Shown one piece after another: positions 34,100 to 44,874 of a DNA stretch of 64,000 nt. Numbering within the stretch: the first letter of the stretch is position 1; each line of letters starts with the position of its first letter. The notes beneath the pieces were generated by a model. It was not told the origin of the DNA and searched no databases. It saw only the letters and a list, made by a program, of their open reading frames with translations. Position numbers and translations under genes: made by a program. This DNA is from Azolla caroliniana (taxonomy: Eukaryota; Polypodiophyta): the NCBI GenBank assembly GCA_043228905.1, contig JBHGNT010000012.1, positions 4,216,001-4,280,000 on the forward strand, given 5' to 3'.

Positions 34100-37000
34100 A
34101 GGGACGCAATAGGTCCATCTTATGTGGATGCCCACCGACTCAATAAAGGGGGAGGTCGATCATTGTTGGATGAAGGCTAGTCGTTGTCTTTCAACTCCAT
34201 CGGAGTCGCCTTTGAGGCATCATATTGGCTTTTTAGAGTGGCTACAACTTCACTCCATATCTCTTGCATTAACACTATTGGTTGCGCAGTTTGGTTGGAG
34301 AACACCCGTCCACACTGTTGTTTCTATAGAGTCCAAAGAATTATTGGGCTGACCAATTCCAACACAACTTAAGATTTGGCATTGATAGGAGTTGAGTGGA
34401 CATTGTCGATGGTGGAGAAAAAAACCTATTGTGCTTTTATCACGAAAGCCATCCCCTCTTCTTGATGCTCGTATCTATCAATTGGGGCCTGCCATGATAG
34501 CCAACATATATTTCCCCACTTGATTAAGCCTTGCACCTGGCATAATTGCAATAAACGGCAAACCCCCTGCCATATTTGATGGAACTCTAGGCAATCCCAC
34601 AAAGCATGTCAGATTGATTCTATTGCATTTGGGCACACTACACAATTAGGAGAGCTAAGGTTCCCATGCTGCCATGCACCAACCGGTAGTGACCTATGTA
34701 TTAATAGTGATTGGAAAGTGGTGATTCGTCGTGCATGTTGTTGTTTCCAAAAAAATTTCCAAAACTTGGTGATAATTATGTGAGGAACATGATATGTGTG
34801 CCAGACCTTTGTAGCAACTGGCTCTCAAGCGGTTTGAGGAGCTAGAATATGGCAACCCAATCTAGTTGTGAATTGAAAGAAAGGGATGGGTTTGCTTCCT
34901 TGCCCCGCGTAAGGATCATGCCATGTCCATTGCAAAGGGTCCCAACTAACCTTACGTAGCCATGTGTTTTCGTGAGTACATATGTGCCAATCTGGTTGTA
35001 CTTTGATAGGATCAGGATCTACAATCCATTTATGCCCAGTATACGCTAGTACTCAAATTGCCTTATTTTGTGTTGGTGTCTCATTGTGTTGCAATTCAGA
35101 GCTTGTGATCCTGTATGGTGTTTCCCTACCTCTTGGGATCAAAGAACCCTCGTCCTCGTAGCCTATCCATTTCTCTATTGTCATCCTTTGATTAGCAACT
35201 TCCCTAATCAGCGTTAATGATTTCAGATCTCATTGCCCATCTGCCCCTGATTCCATGGAGTATGTTGGCTTGGTCTTGTATTGGCAATGACATAAATCGT
35301 CTCCAACATTCTATACTTTTTCCTGAACCTTCCGCAATGTATCCCCATGATAACCCCTTACTTGATCCAATTAGTTGATTAGATTCATCTTTGATACATG
35401 GGTTCCATAGGATATGTTGACTGAGCCAAGCATGTTCAGAGTTAGGTTGATTGCACTTGAGCCCTCGTCTAATGTCACACCACGCCTTCCACATGAATGC
35501 ACTGAATCTATCCTCCAATTGGCGGGAGAAACTAGGTTTGAGCTCCATGTTTAGAATCCATCCAGTTTGGTGGTCCCAATTGGCCCTTTTTTTTGGCTTA
35601 AAGTAAGCGAACCGTAACCACAACAACATTTTCCAACAATCATTCCCTGGTTGGAGTCCTCACACCACAAATTTGGCGAGTAGGGCTTTTGATTGTGAGA
35701 GGGGATCAATAAGACCCAATCCTCCCCTGGACTTAGGTGATGTGAGTATAGGCCACGCCACCTTGGCCGAGTTGCATGATCTTCCTTACAAGACCAAATG
35801 TAGTTGCATACCAATCGCTGAATCTAGCGTATACTTTCCTTGGAAATTGTCCAACATGATAGGTTGTACCACGTTGTTGTGAGTAATACCTAATTTGCCA
35901 CTATGATGTGCCCCGCTAGCGAAAGTTTTTTCGAACTCCAATGCATCAACTTTTGTCGAATGGAGTGAATAACTAGTGCAATCATAGTCTCCGGAGGTAT
36001 GTTGAACCCAATTTGGAAACCCAAATATTTTATGCTCGCTCCTTGATTGATCCACATGAAAGTGGGATGGGGGTGCCACGCAGGATGTGCTTCATGAGAA
36101 AGCCATATTGCACAGGATTTCTACCAATTGATCATGGCATTGGATCTCTTGCAAAATACGTCTAATTTACGACTTTCTAGCTTTTTTAGATTTTCCAAGT
36201 CCCCTTGTAGGTAGATTGCGGTGTCATCTACAAATTCTATATCTAGGAGGCTTTGTTGAGAATGCGGCACACGAAAACCACGTAGATTGAGTTGTCGTGA
36301 GTTGAGAAAGATAGAGAGTGCTTCGGCATATAATAGAAATAAGGATGGAGCCAGTGGGCATCCCTATCGTACAAACCACAATAGTCGGAAGAAGGGGTCT
36401 GTTTCACCTGCTAATGAAACACAACTGATGGCATTCCTATAAATTTCTGCAATGCCTTGGATTCATGACTCTTGAAAGCCGAGTTTCCCCATCACACTTT
36501 CTAGAAAGTTCCAGCATACCCTGTCATATGCTTTCTCAAAACTAGGAGCACCACAGCTACCTTGTTGTTGGTACGCTTGACAAGGGCTACTGCTTCCCAA
36601 AACGAGAAAAGGTTGTCTAGGATGCTCCGATTTCTAACGAAACCTGTCTGGGACGGATGAATGAGTTGAGGCAGAAGTGGTGCTAAGCGGTGTGCCACGG
36701 TTTTTGCAAGCAACTTATAGACAGTATTGAGAAGAATTATGGGCCACCACTTACTAATGTCATTGGCACTCCCACCACTTTTAGGAATGAGATGTATCAT
36801 CCCCTGTCCAAATTCCTCTGGCATGTTTCCAAAGGTGATGATCTCCTCATATGCTTAGAGGAGGTCTTCTTTAATAGTGTCCCAAAGGCATGTGAAAAAG
36901 TGAGGAGTGAACTCCGGGGCAACTATTTGCATCCAAATCAGAGAGGGCCTCCAATATCTCGATATTTGATAAGGGACGCACGAGCCATGTATTCATTTCC

Positions 37001-37560
37001 GTCATGACTTTCTCGGGTATGCTCTGGAGGATAATATCTTCTCGTGCATCTTCCCCTATGGCTATATTATCTTCGGTAAGTAGTCGCTTGAAGTAACTCG
37101 TGGCAATATTCCTCATTTCGTCGCCATCCTCAGTGGTCGTTCCATCCTCTCGATTGAGGCTACGCATCATTGTTCTAGCGTGCCTCGGTCCCTTGGATCG
37201 AAAGAATTCCTTCGTGGATTTGTCCCCTACTTGAATCCATCAAGTCATGCTTCCATGAAACTCCATGTCATAAATTGTCTTTTCCGCCATGATGAGTTCA
37301 TGTTTGGCCATGACAACCTGTCCCGCAATCCAACTACATGTTGGGTATCTCTGTTGGAGTCGTTGTAAGGCTATTAGCCCCCATTTTGTCCTCTGTCGCT
37401 TTTCATGGGCATCCTTACTTCTGGTCTTGACAATCTTGTGTAGTAGAGTTGAAGCTCTTGTTAGTTTAGCTAGAAGTTTGTCAGATGCTAATGAGGCATT
37501 GACAGGTAATGACCATTGGTTGACGAGTTGTTCCTTCACCCCTGTGACTGTGTAGATAGT
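34100..37560 (-). pseudogene. LINE (L1-type) reverse transcriptase ORF2 remnant, 5' truncated
   Basis: Minus-strand pieces in shifting frames follow the order of a plant L1 ORF2. 37240-37539 and 36871-37170 are the linker after the endonuclease. 36501-36824 is RT with LIPKSGGSANDISKWWPI, LLNTVYKLLAK and PSQTGFVRNRSILDN. About 36330-36150 has GCPLAPSLFLLYAEAL-type codons and the catalytic box EFVDDTAIYLQG (about 36215-36236). 35200-35630 is the thumb region. Near 34640 is a zinc-knuckle domain (CVVCPNAIES...HALWDC). No endonuclease domain is visible upstream of 37560. Many stops and frame changes mark an old copy. A pyrimidine-rich run at the left end may be what is left of the A-tail. Confidence 0.85.
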
Positions 37561-38590
37561 GTGTAGGATTCGAGGTTGAAATGGGCCCTACATGTGTGTG
37601 TAAGCTAATGTGAGCCTTCCTCTTTCTTCTTTAATTTTTTGATATATTGGAAGATCCATAGCGGAAACTTTATCCTTTATTGCCTCGTAGTCTTCCATAT
37701 ATCCTAGGTATTTTAATTGTCTTATTGTATTTGGAATACATTTGTGTATATATGTTTCCTCTTCTTGTAAATGGAATGTGCTAAAAAACTTTATTTGATT
37801 TTGTATGCGCTAAATTATTTTTTCAACACATTCTGGTTGACATTATCACTTGTAGGAACATGGCTGGTTAAAAATTTAAAATTCCAGTTAGGATCATAAC
37901 ACGTAGGAAAATTTCCGATAGGGGCTAGAAACTTTGCCTAACACTAGGTATGGGATACCCACGATCAACATAGCATCGTTGTTGAAGAAACAAAATGTTT
38001 TGTTAAAGTTCAATGTCAAACTATTGTCTTTATACATCGTATAAAAGACATTGGATGTCTCCCACACATTATTCCTTTTAGAGTCACAAGGTTAGCTTAT
38101 TGAAACTTCAAACATGTAAGCATGAAGATATCATTATGGTGTTGGTTGTGTTTGGCAACATTAATGGAACAAATTCTATAATTGTTCTACCAATACATGA
38201 GACACTCACTACCCTACCAATCGTCGGATTCATAACGATCCCCTCATATCGTGGCTCTATACGTACAATTTAGTAGAGGAACTATACGACTTTGAACACT
38301 TGCCAAGTACTCATTGTATACTTCGTCCCTTATGCATCATTGACATGCACATTGGCATTAGCACGAGGAAACAAGGCAATGGGGTAAAGAGAACATGTAA
38401 AATCTAGGAAAGGGTATCTTGCCTCTTAAACTTTAGTAGAGGGACTATACATCTCCACACACATGTCCACTAAAGGATCGTGTGTACTCACAATGTGAAA
38501 GGGAACAAAGGCAACATCACTTAAATGGTAAGGGAAGTATAAAGCCAACATTTTGGCTCTTCTCAAGGGTTTTTTTCCACTTTTGATAAT
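37561..38590. other. Spacer without recognised gene
   Basis: AT-rich with no open frame of note. It may include 5' sequence of the LINE, but I see no endonuclease motif. Confidence 0.35.
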
Positions 38591-38629
38591 GTAAATTAGA
38601 GCTTCTCTCTCTCTCTCTATCGTAATTAG

Positions 38630-38851
38630 CTTACCCTAGTGGTAAATTATTACACTACTAGCCCTAGCTCTTATCGTAATTAGCTTACCCTAATGGTAAA
38701 TTGTTAAATTTCCCTAGCTCCTAGGTTTGAAACCCAATTTCCAGTCACCTCTCTATTACTCCATAGATATGTACTAGATGCCATTGTGGGATGTAGGGGT
38801 TGAACCCATGACCTTGTGGTCTTCATTGGGCAACCTTACCAACTAAGCTTC
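38630..38851 (-). mobile_element. SINE-like tRNA-derived repeat, copy 1
   Basis: On the minus strand the head reads GCTTAGTTGGTAAGGTTGCC (A-box-like TTAGTTGGTAAGG), then GGGTTCAACCCC (B-box-like) about 35 bases on, as in tRNA-derived SINEs. The body, a second GGGTTTCAAACC word and a tail next to (GA)n follow. Part of the tail end is duplicated (ATCGTAATTAGCTTACCCTA twice, near 38630 and 38673). A diverged relative in the same orientation lies at 51524-51692. Confidence 0.5.
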
Positions 38852-38922
38852 TCTTTCTCTTTCTCTCTCTCTCTCTCTCCTTCTCTTTCTCTCTCTCTCT
38901 CTCCTTCTCTCTCTCTATCATA
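38852..38922. repeat. CT-rich microsatellite
   Basis: Interrupted (TC)n, about 70 bp, just beyond the SINE-like head. Confidence 0.9.
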
Positions 38923-40320
38923 GATTTTTACTAAATCCTTAACTCTGATCTTTGCACTAGCCTTCACTAGTTGTAGTGTGAGTTCAATCCTAATTAACTT
39001 TCCTTCTCTTTCAATGTGTTTAAGAGTCTCAATCAAGACTTCGGTGAGGGGTATGTACGACTAAGTAAAGTTAGTTTTGGTAAGAAAGTGAGAAGGGGTT
39101 CTAAAGGATTTGATGCCATTGAAATATATGCCTTTGATGGGCATTGAACCTTGGACCTTGCTCCTCAAATTCTTTAGAAAAACATAAAGAACTAGAGAGT
39201 CCACCCAAACTGTTCTTCTTCAAAGAACCACTTATCAAAATGATAAAAGCTTCATGTAAACCCTCCATTGCTCTAAGTACCGGAGCTTCCCCTTCAAACA
39301 ATATATTTGATGGGCGATTGTGTATTAGAACCTTCAGTTTTTGGATCGCGATGCTCACTGGATTCATCAGGAAAACTAGGGTTAGAGATGGATGTAGGGT
39401 TCAGTATGAAAGGTAAAAGGCTTTATAATGATGAGGAAAAAGACATGGTCAAGTAGATCATAAGAACTTTGAAGGTCACAACGAATTCCTGAACTCTTTA
39501 AAGGCTTGTTTGGCAAACATAAGGACTTGCAGAAATGGCTTCAGATCAAATGCCAATATATTTGTCGAAAAGAAAAGACTACCTTCAGCAGTGATAATTG
39601 CAAACATATTTGTGATCTGACATTGGAAAATTATACGTGCATAGTTTGTATCTTCAGCCTAACCAAGCATTTTGACAAGGCTAGAAGTATAGAGGTTTTG
39701 GATCATGGGATTGTCTTGCATCAGTATCAAAGTGCAATGCTATCTATTGTGATAGTTGTACCAATTTTGATATAGTTTCATGTATAATGCTCAAATCCTT
39801 TACACAGGCATGTTTGGTTCACTACCCATCCATCTTGTAGGCTCGTGGTTGCTATATTGTAAACAAATCCAACATTGATGCAGATGTATTTCCTTTCAAT
39901 CATGTGCAATTTCAATATCTCAATCAACTCTTGAAAGACTGAGTTCTAAATGAATCATCGTTACTAGTATGTCAGTCAATCAAGATCAAAATCACAATGT
40001 GTTTTCAAAAAGGCATCAATGATAGCGTTCCAATATATCTAATTAATGTAGTGTAAAAATCATGTATCGGAAATTAACCTTACAAGGACAATAAGCGAAA
40101 ATTTTGAAATGCTGTATGGCATTTGTTAATTTTATTTCTGCTTCTTGAGACAAGATATAATATACATGGAATATGTCCAGAAGTAATGAAATGACAAAGC
40201 GTGGAATTCTATCTGCCATTAGTGCCCTTCAACTTTCAGAAATTTGTAGAAATCGAGACTGATTAATTCAAAGCGAATGTTGATCTAGATGCATCTTTGA
40301 CACATCAAAGCAGGTTTATA
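38923..40320. other. Intergenic, no gene recognised
   Basis: Contains short minus- and plus-strand frames (39101-39367, 39506-39775) that I do not recognise and that show no splice or start context. It probably includes the 3' flank of the cyclophilin gene. Confidence 0.35.
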
Positions 40321-40329
40321 ATAGGAAAA

Positions 40330-41658
40330 TCAGCTGTCGATACGGCCACCTCTAGATATAACAATCTTCGAATAGGGTCTGTAAAAACCTCGCTCTGCCA
40401 CAACTGCCCTTGTGTCTCCAATAAGTTTTGCAGTCCTTGTCATAAAAAACAGATGTACAGGATCATTCTCAGAATGGTGAGAAAAACAATATACAAACAT
40501 GCTGGTTTGAATGGAGATGAATTCATAACTCAGTCCAATCATATAAGCCAATGATCTACAAACATGCTGGTTTGAATGGAGATGAATTCATAACTCGGTC
40601 CAATCATATAAGCCAATGATCTATGCTATCATATGCACATAAAACTACATGGAGACTAAACATGAGACAACCAACTTCCTACAAAGAATGTTGAAAGAAG
40701 AAAACTTGGTTAATGGAAGGAAACATGGGTTAAAAGATAAAGAGATTCCTTAGCAGCCATTTCTACTATGTATGGTTTGCTACTACTAGGTATTTGAGGG
40801 CATAAAAGTATAAGAGGTCTTCTAGGGATGGTTTGCTTACTTGAAGTAAGGGCTGCTTGTGTTCTCTTGCACAACCTTGACACTGCTAATCGCCTTCAGC
40901 ACATCGAAGCCATCGATGATTCTGCCGATGACGAGATTCCCAGAATCCAGCTCCGGCGAATCTTTCAAACAAATGGTGAATTGAGTCCCATTAGGATCGG
41001 GCCGGACCTCTTCCTGAATGACCTTGAACTTCCCATCTTTTGCCACTAGTTTCGGCTTCGGAGGAGGTTTCCCAACATCTCTAACCACGATCGACACTGA
41101 TCCTGCACTGTTTTTTATCGTATTTGGGCATATCCGATTCAGATTATCGAGCTCTGGCAAGAGGGATTCAGCATTTTCTCCCCCTATGAACAGAGCCGAA
41201 TCTCGATTCTCTCCACTCAAGCTAAAGCTTCTGAGGCCTGCATTCTGAATAAATGATGGTGTTACCTTCACGAATTCCTTTTTCCGGTAACTTATCCCTT
41301 TGCTTCCGATAGCTATTTGGGAAAATCTTTGAGCGCCAATGGGCACATTCTCACCATATAAGCCTACCACAATTCTGCCCACATTCTCTCTATCAATGGA
41401 TATATCGAAGAATATCTTGTCTGTGATTGAGAACTCAGAAACAATGCATTGAGGGACAGCGGCAGTCTCCTCATCACCAAGTGCAATATCATCATGTGTT
41501 AATGTCGGTGGGCCAATAAGGGTAAACAGGGTAGTCTGCACAAACAATCTCCGATGGAATACGCTCTGTGATACAACATCTTTTTCAAGGGTAGATCTCC
41601 TTGCAGAAGAAGAACAAGGAGGAGGTAAAGAGCGATGGCGATTCAGCTCCGAATGCAT
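40330..41658 (-). CDS. CYP26-2: Chloroplast cyclophilin-like protein (CYP26-2 type)
   Basis: Two coding exons: 41658-40841 and 40435-40330 (donor AA|GTAAGC, acceptor ACAAG|G, phase matching), about 307 residues. It is a member of the cyclophilin-type peptidyl-prolyl isomerase-like proteins of plastids. Residues 1-70 look like a transit peptide, with a twin-arginine plus short hydrophobic stretch (HRRLFVQTTLFTLIG, RR at 36-37) that suggests thylakoid-lumen import. The cyclophilin fold starts near residue 80 (KIFFDISIDRENVGRIVVGL), then RKKEFVKVTPSFIQNAG, DPNGTQFTICLKDSPELDSG and SSPYFK|TAKLIGD, ending at RGGRIDS. The usual catalytic Arg/Phe/Trp of active cyclophilins are not evident, as in this subfamily. 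The start is chosen because codons upstream (to 41703) overlap a tandem repeat and a probable 5'-UTR intron acceptor. An upstream ATG at 42013 is out of frame. Confidence 0.87.
40501..40625. repeat. 65-bp tandem duplication within the cyclophilin intron
   Basis: GCTGGTTTGAATGGAGATGA starts at 40501 and again at 40566. The two copies differ by one base over about 58 bp. It lies in the 405-bp intron between the two coding exons. Confidence 0.95.
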
Positions 41659-41689
41659 ATAAAACACAACCGATTCATGCCTGAAACTT

Positions 41690-41900
41690 GATCTGTTACA
41701 CACATTTTTGAAAAATACCCAATCAAAATACTCTTGAATTCACTCAAACACAGAAACTTGACCTGTCAGACACATTTTTGAACAATACCCAATCAAAATA
41801 CTCTTGAATTCACCCAAAACACAGAAACTTGATCTGCCACGCACATTTTTGAACAATGCCCAATCAAAATACTCTTGAATTCACTCAAACACACACACAC
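41690..41900. repeat. Three-copy tandem repeat of about 66 bp at the cyclophilin 5' end
   Basis: ACACATTTTTGAA(A/C)AATACC occurs three times (about 41699, 41769, 41840), each followed by CAATCAAAATACTCTTGAATTCAC. On the minus strand each copy offers a similar CAG splice-acceptor-like site, the last just before the coding exon. Confidence 0.9.
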
Positions 41901-41994
41901 ATACACATTCTCAATCTGTCTATCTCTCTCCCTCTCTAACTATCTATCTATGAATCCTACCTGTGCACATCTCTGTGAGGAATTTGAAGTTTTA

Positions 41995-42013
41995 CCTGTC
42001 TGATGTCCGCCAT
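41995..42013 (-). other. Possible non-coding first exon end with splice donor
   Basis: Minus-strand ATGGCGGACATCAGACAG|GTAAAA has an ATG and a good donor. Joining it to the cyclophilin exon at either visible acceptor puts it out of frame, so I treat it as 5' UTR or an upstream ATG. Confidence 0.3.
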
Positions 42014-42374
42014 GGCGCAGGTGGATTGGCAGCAGAGAGGAGGAGAGACTGAGGGTGCAGCATTTGGGCTTCCCCTCCCCACAAGGATAGGAGGATTGAT
42101 TCCACTTGTTTTTTTCACATGTTTGTTGAAAGGGTAAAATATGTGTAGGTGGAGTGTAGTGGAGTGAAGGGCATGTGAAAGGCCCCTTCTTGATGAATCA
42201 ACTCAACCCCTCTTGACTTGTCTTGACTAGACTTGACCGAGTCAAGTTAAGTCGGCTCGGACCGACTAGTTGTGGCCCCTTACCAGGATTAGGTAACACA
42301 ATGGTGATCGACATAATACATACATACCTATGTGCGGCATCTCCCAAACCCAACCCTAAGCCCTAGCCCTGAAT

Positions 42375-42391
42375 CCTAAACCCTAAACCCC
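42375..42391. promoter_or_regulatory. Telo-box-like AAACCCTAAACCC upstream of the cyclophilin gene
   Basis: CCTAAACCCTAAACCCC, about 360 bp upstream of the first possible exon. Telo-boxes (AAACCCTAA) are common in plant promoters. A short interstitial telomere-like run is the alternative reading. Confidence 0.35.
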
Positions 42392-42399
42392 GGCCATGG

Positions 42400-43240
42400 A
42401 AGGCTTGCCACATACCTCATCCGGTGTTTCCTCCTCTTTCCAATGCATTTCACACTCAAAAATGTGTGTGCATCAGGTGTGAGTTCTTGGGAGCGTTGTC
42501 GCGTACAGAAGCATTATAAGGCGGTTGAAGACCCGAGGAAAAGCCTATTAAGCAGTTTGAACTCGATTTCATCTTTTTTGCATGTCCATTCTCACTATAC
42601 CACACATATCTAAAGACTTGTCGCGTTTGCTTTGACTCGCATTGACCGTGTCTATTGTGAATATGTGAAGACATTACATGCAAAGCACATTGTGATGTAT
42701 TGCCTCTAATTTACTGAATTTTGGATTAATGTGAAAGATAGAGGGTTCAAAGAAGCATATTTAATTAGTGAATTACAATAAAATCATCCAATAAGCCCAC
42801 TCATTGCACGGAAAAGTATTATTATTTATTCATTGCATGTATTAGAGGAGTATTGCCTTAGCATGGAAGTTACAGTCTCTCATAAATAATAATTAACAAA
42901 TGAAAAGAATTAGTCCATTTTATACATCGTAACACTAGCGCCAAGCCTGTGTAGGCCTCTCAATATAATTGATGCCCTTTCAACACGATGGTAATTAAAG
43001 TTGTAGAACTAGGGATGTTAAAGACATGGACCCTGAATTGAAGCAATTAACACAACATTTGTCATCCTCGACACAAGTTTCATATTTGACGAGTAAGAGT
43101 GGAAACGAGAAAGAAGAACAAAATGAGAATGCATGCCAAATCTAAATTGAGCATTAAGATCTTGCTAAAACTGCACTCCAACAAACTTCTGCAGGAAACC
43201 TCGACTCATATTGAATATGGAAAATTTCGTAAGTATGTAT
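42400..43240. other. Spacer without recognised gene
   Basis: AT-rich; no supported feature. Confidence 0.35.
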
Positions 43241-43249
43241 GTATAACAC

Positions 43250-43575
43250 GTGTATTCGAGCGCTCAAAAACACCACGAGACAAATGATTATTTGTATACA
43301 AGAGCTCTAAACACCACACCACAAAGACAAATGACATCTATATTCAAGGGCTCAAAACACTATACCACAAGACGAATGACATCTGTATTGGAAAGCACGA
43401 AAGACCACATCACGAGATTAATGGCATTTGTATTCAAGAGCTTGAAACACCACACCACAAGACGAATGACATCTGTATTCAAGAACTTGGAACATCTCAC
43501 TAGAGGAAGCAGTACCATGTGTGTTGGAGAACTTGAAACACCACACCATGGGAAGCAATAACATCTATGTTCAGC
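43250..43575. repeat. 45-bp minisatellite, about seven diverged units
   Basis: The unit is ATTCAAGAGCTTGAAACACC followed by ACACCACAAGACGAATGACATCTGT. Because 45 is a multiple of three, the + strand frame stays open and encodes a 15-residue repeat (VFKSLKHHTTRRMTS and variants). Units decay toward the right end (43500-43575). No gene signals were found around it. Confidence 0.85.
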
Positions 43576-44199
43576 ACACGGGGATTTGGAGCCCGAAGTT
43601 TAAACCCAAACTTTCCCATGTGTGAACCCAAAACCTTCATTAGTACATGAACTCTCATAGTTTGGATGTGGTTTATGTAACCTAGAAGAACTCAAATTGT
43701 AATTATTAAATATCGATAATAGTGTTCTCAACACACACTACATAGATACTTCTAGATCATTGTATTATTGTGTTGTTAGATGTATCTTTACTTTAGCAGA
43801 TCAAATCTCGATTGGATACTTGATATTGGAACAATTAAAATGTTACTTTCAAGGAATCTAATGTTGCCCTCAAGCCCCCCTTGCCCACCTGGTTTAATTT
43901 GCAAGCATATTAATTTTTCCACATTTCCATGCTTTTACACAAAAGTACTTCATATCGGAGTGTGGATACTTCCATAATTCACTAAATATGTAAGATCTAC
44001 ACAATAAATTGGTTGGAATTTATTTTATATAATGCTGGAGGGCAGTTTATTTTCAATTTGTAATCACGTGCCAAAATAAGTCGAGATGCTCCATGGGGAT
44101 AGCAATTTACCCCGTTGCTTTATCAAAGCTATGCTCAAAGAACACATGATAAACACGGTTGCTCTTTGCGATTATACTGGTTTGAAGACAAACTCCCAC

Positions 44200-44400
44200 T
44201 TCATTTACACTACCCAATTATCATCTCCACACGTAGCACAATTTTGTCACAACCTAATGGATTGTTTGGTTTTCTTCGTCAATTACATCAAGAAGCTCCC
44301 ATTTCACAAACACTTGCCCAATTATCATCTCCACACGTAGCACAACTTTTATCACAACCTAATGGGTCGTTTAGTTTTCTTCAGCAATTACATCATAAAT
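44200..44400. repeat. Tandem duplication of about 104 bp
   Basis: CAATTATCATCTCCACACGT occurs at about 44216 and 44320, each followed by AGCACAA and CACAACCTAATGG. The encoded + strand frame is Q/L/H-rich and unrecognised. Confidence 0.85.
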
Positions 44401-44874
44401 ACTTTATGTCCATGTCTCATGATAGATGTTCAAGCCAACAAGAGCAAAAAAATGATAGATAGTTCCATCTGAATGCCTGTAAACCTTTTTATAGTATTCT
44501 GGGATTCATCTTGATTTTAGAATTAAATACAGTATGTAACTATAAACTTAAACATAATTAGATCGATATTTACCAAGAACGTTCCTAATCAAAACATTTA
44601 CCTACAACAATCTTAAAAGGTATTATCAAACAGTGCACCCTTAAGAGCATTCATTTGCAACGAGGGTGCTGCATTAAGAAATATGGTGAAAATTCACTTA
44701 AAATCACAAACTATAAAAAAGGCTATTTTGCTACTGTTCGCACATTTTCAATATTGTCAGTTAGTTTCTTTCATCTGATTCTGCAGACCACTCTCTACAG
44801 AAACAACTAATATATTAATATTTGTATAGCTGGCCCAAACACCCATTTAAAATGTTTAAGGACACTCCGATTCT

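Noticed and set aside
30650-37560. One LINE with ORF1 at 31 kb and ORF2 at 34-37 kb
   Set aside because: Both are on the minus strand but ORF1 would lie downstream of ORF2, the wrong order, so they are separate remnants.
41995-42013. MADIRQ as the first coding exon of the cyclophilin
   Set aside because: Joining at either visible acceptor (AACAG| or TTTCAG|) gives the wrong phase and an early stop.
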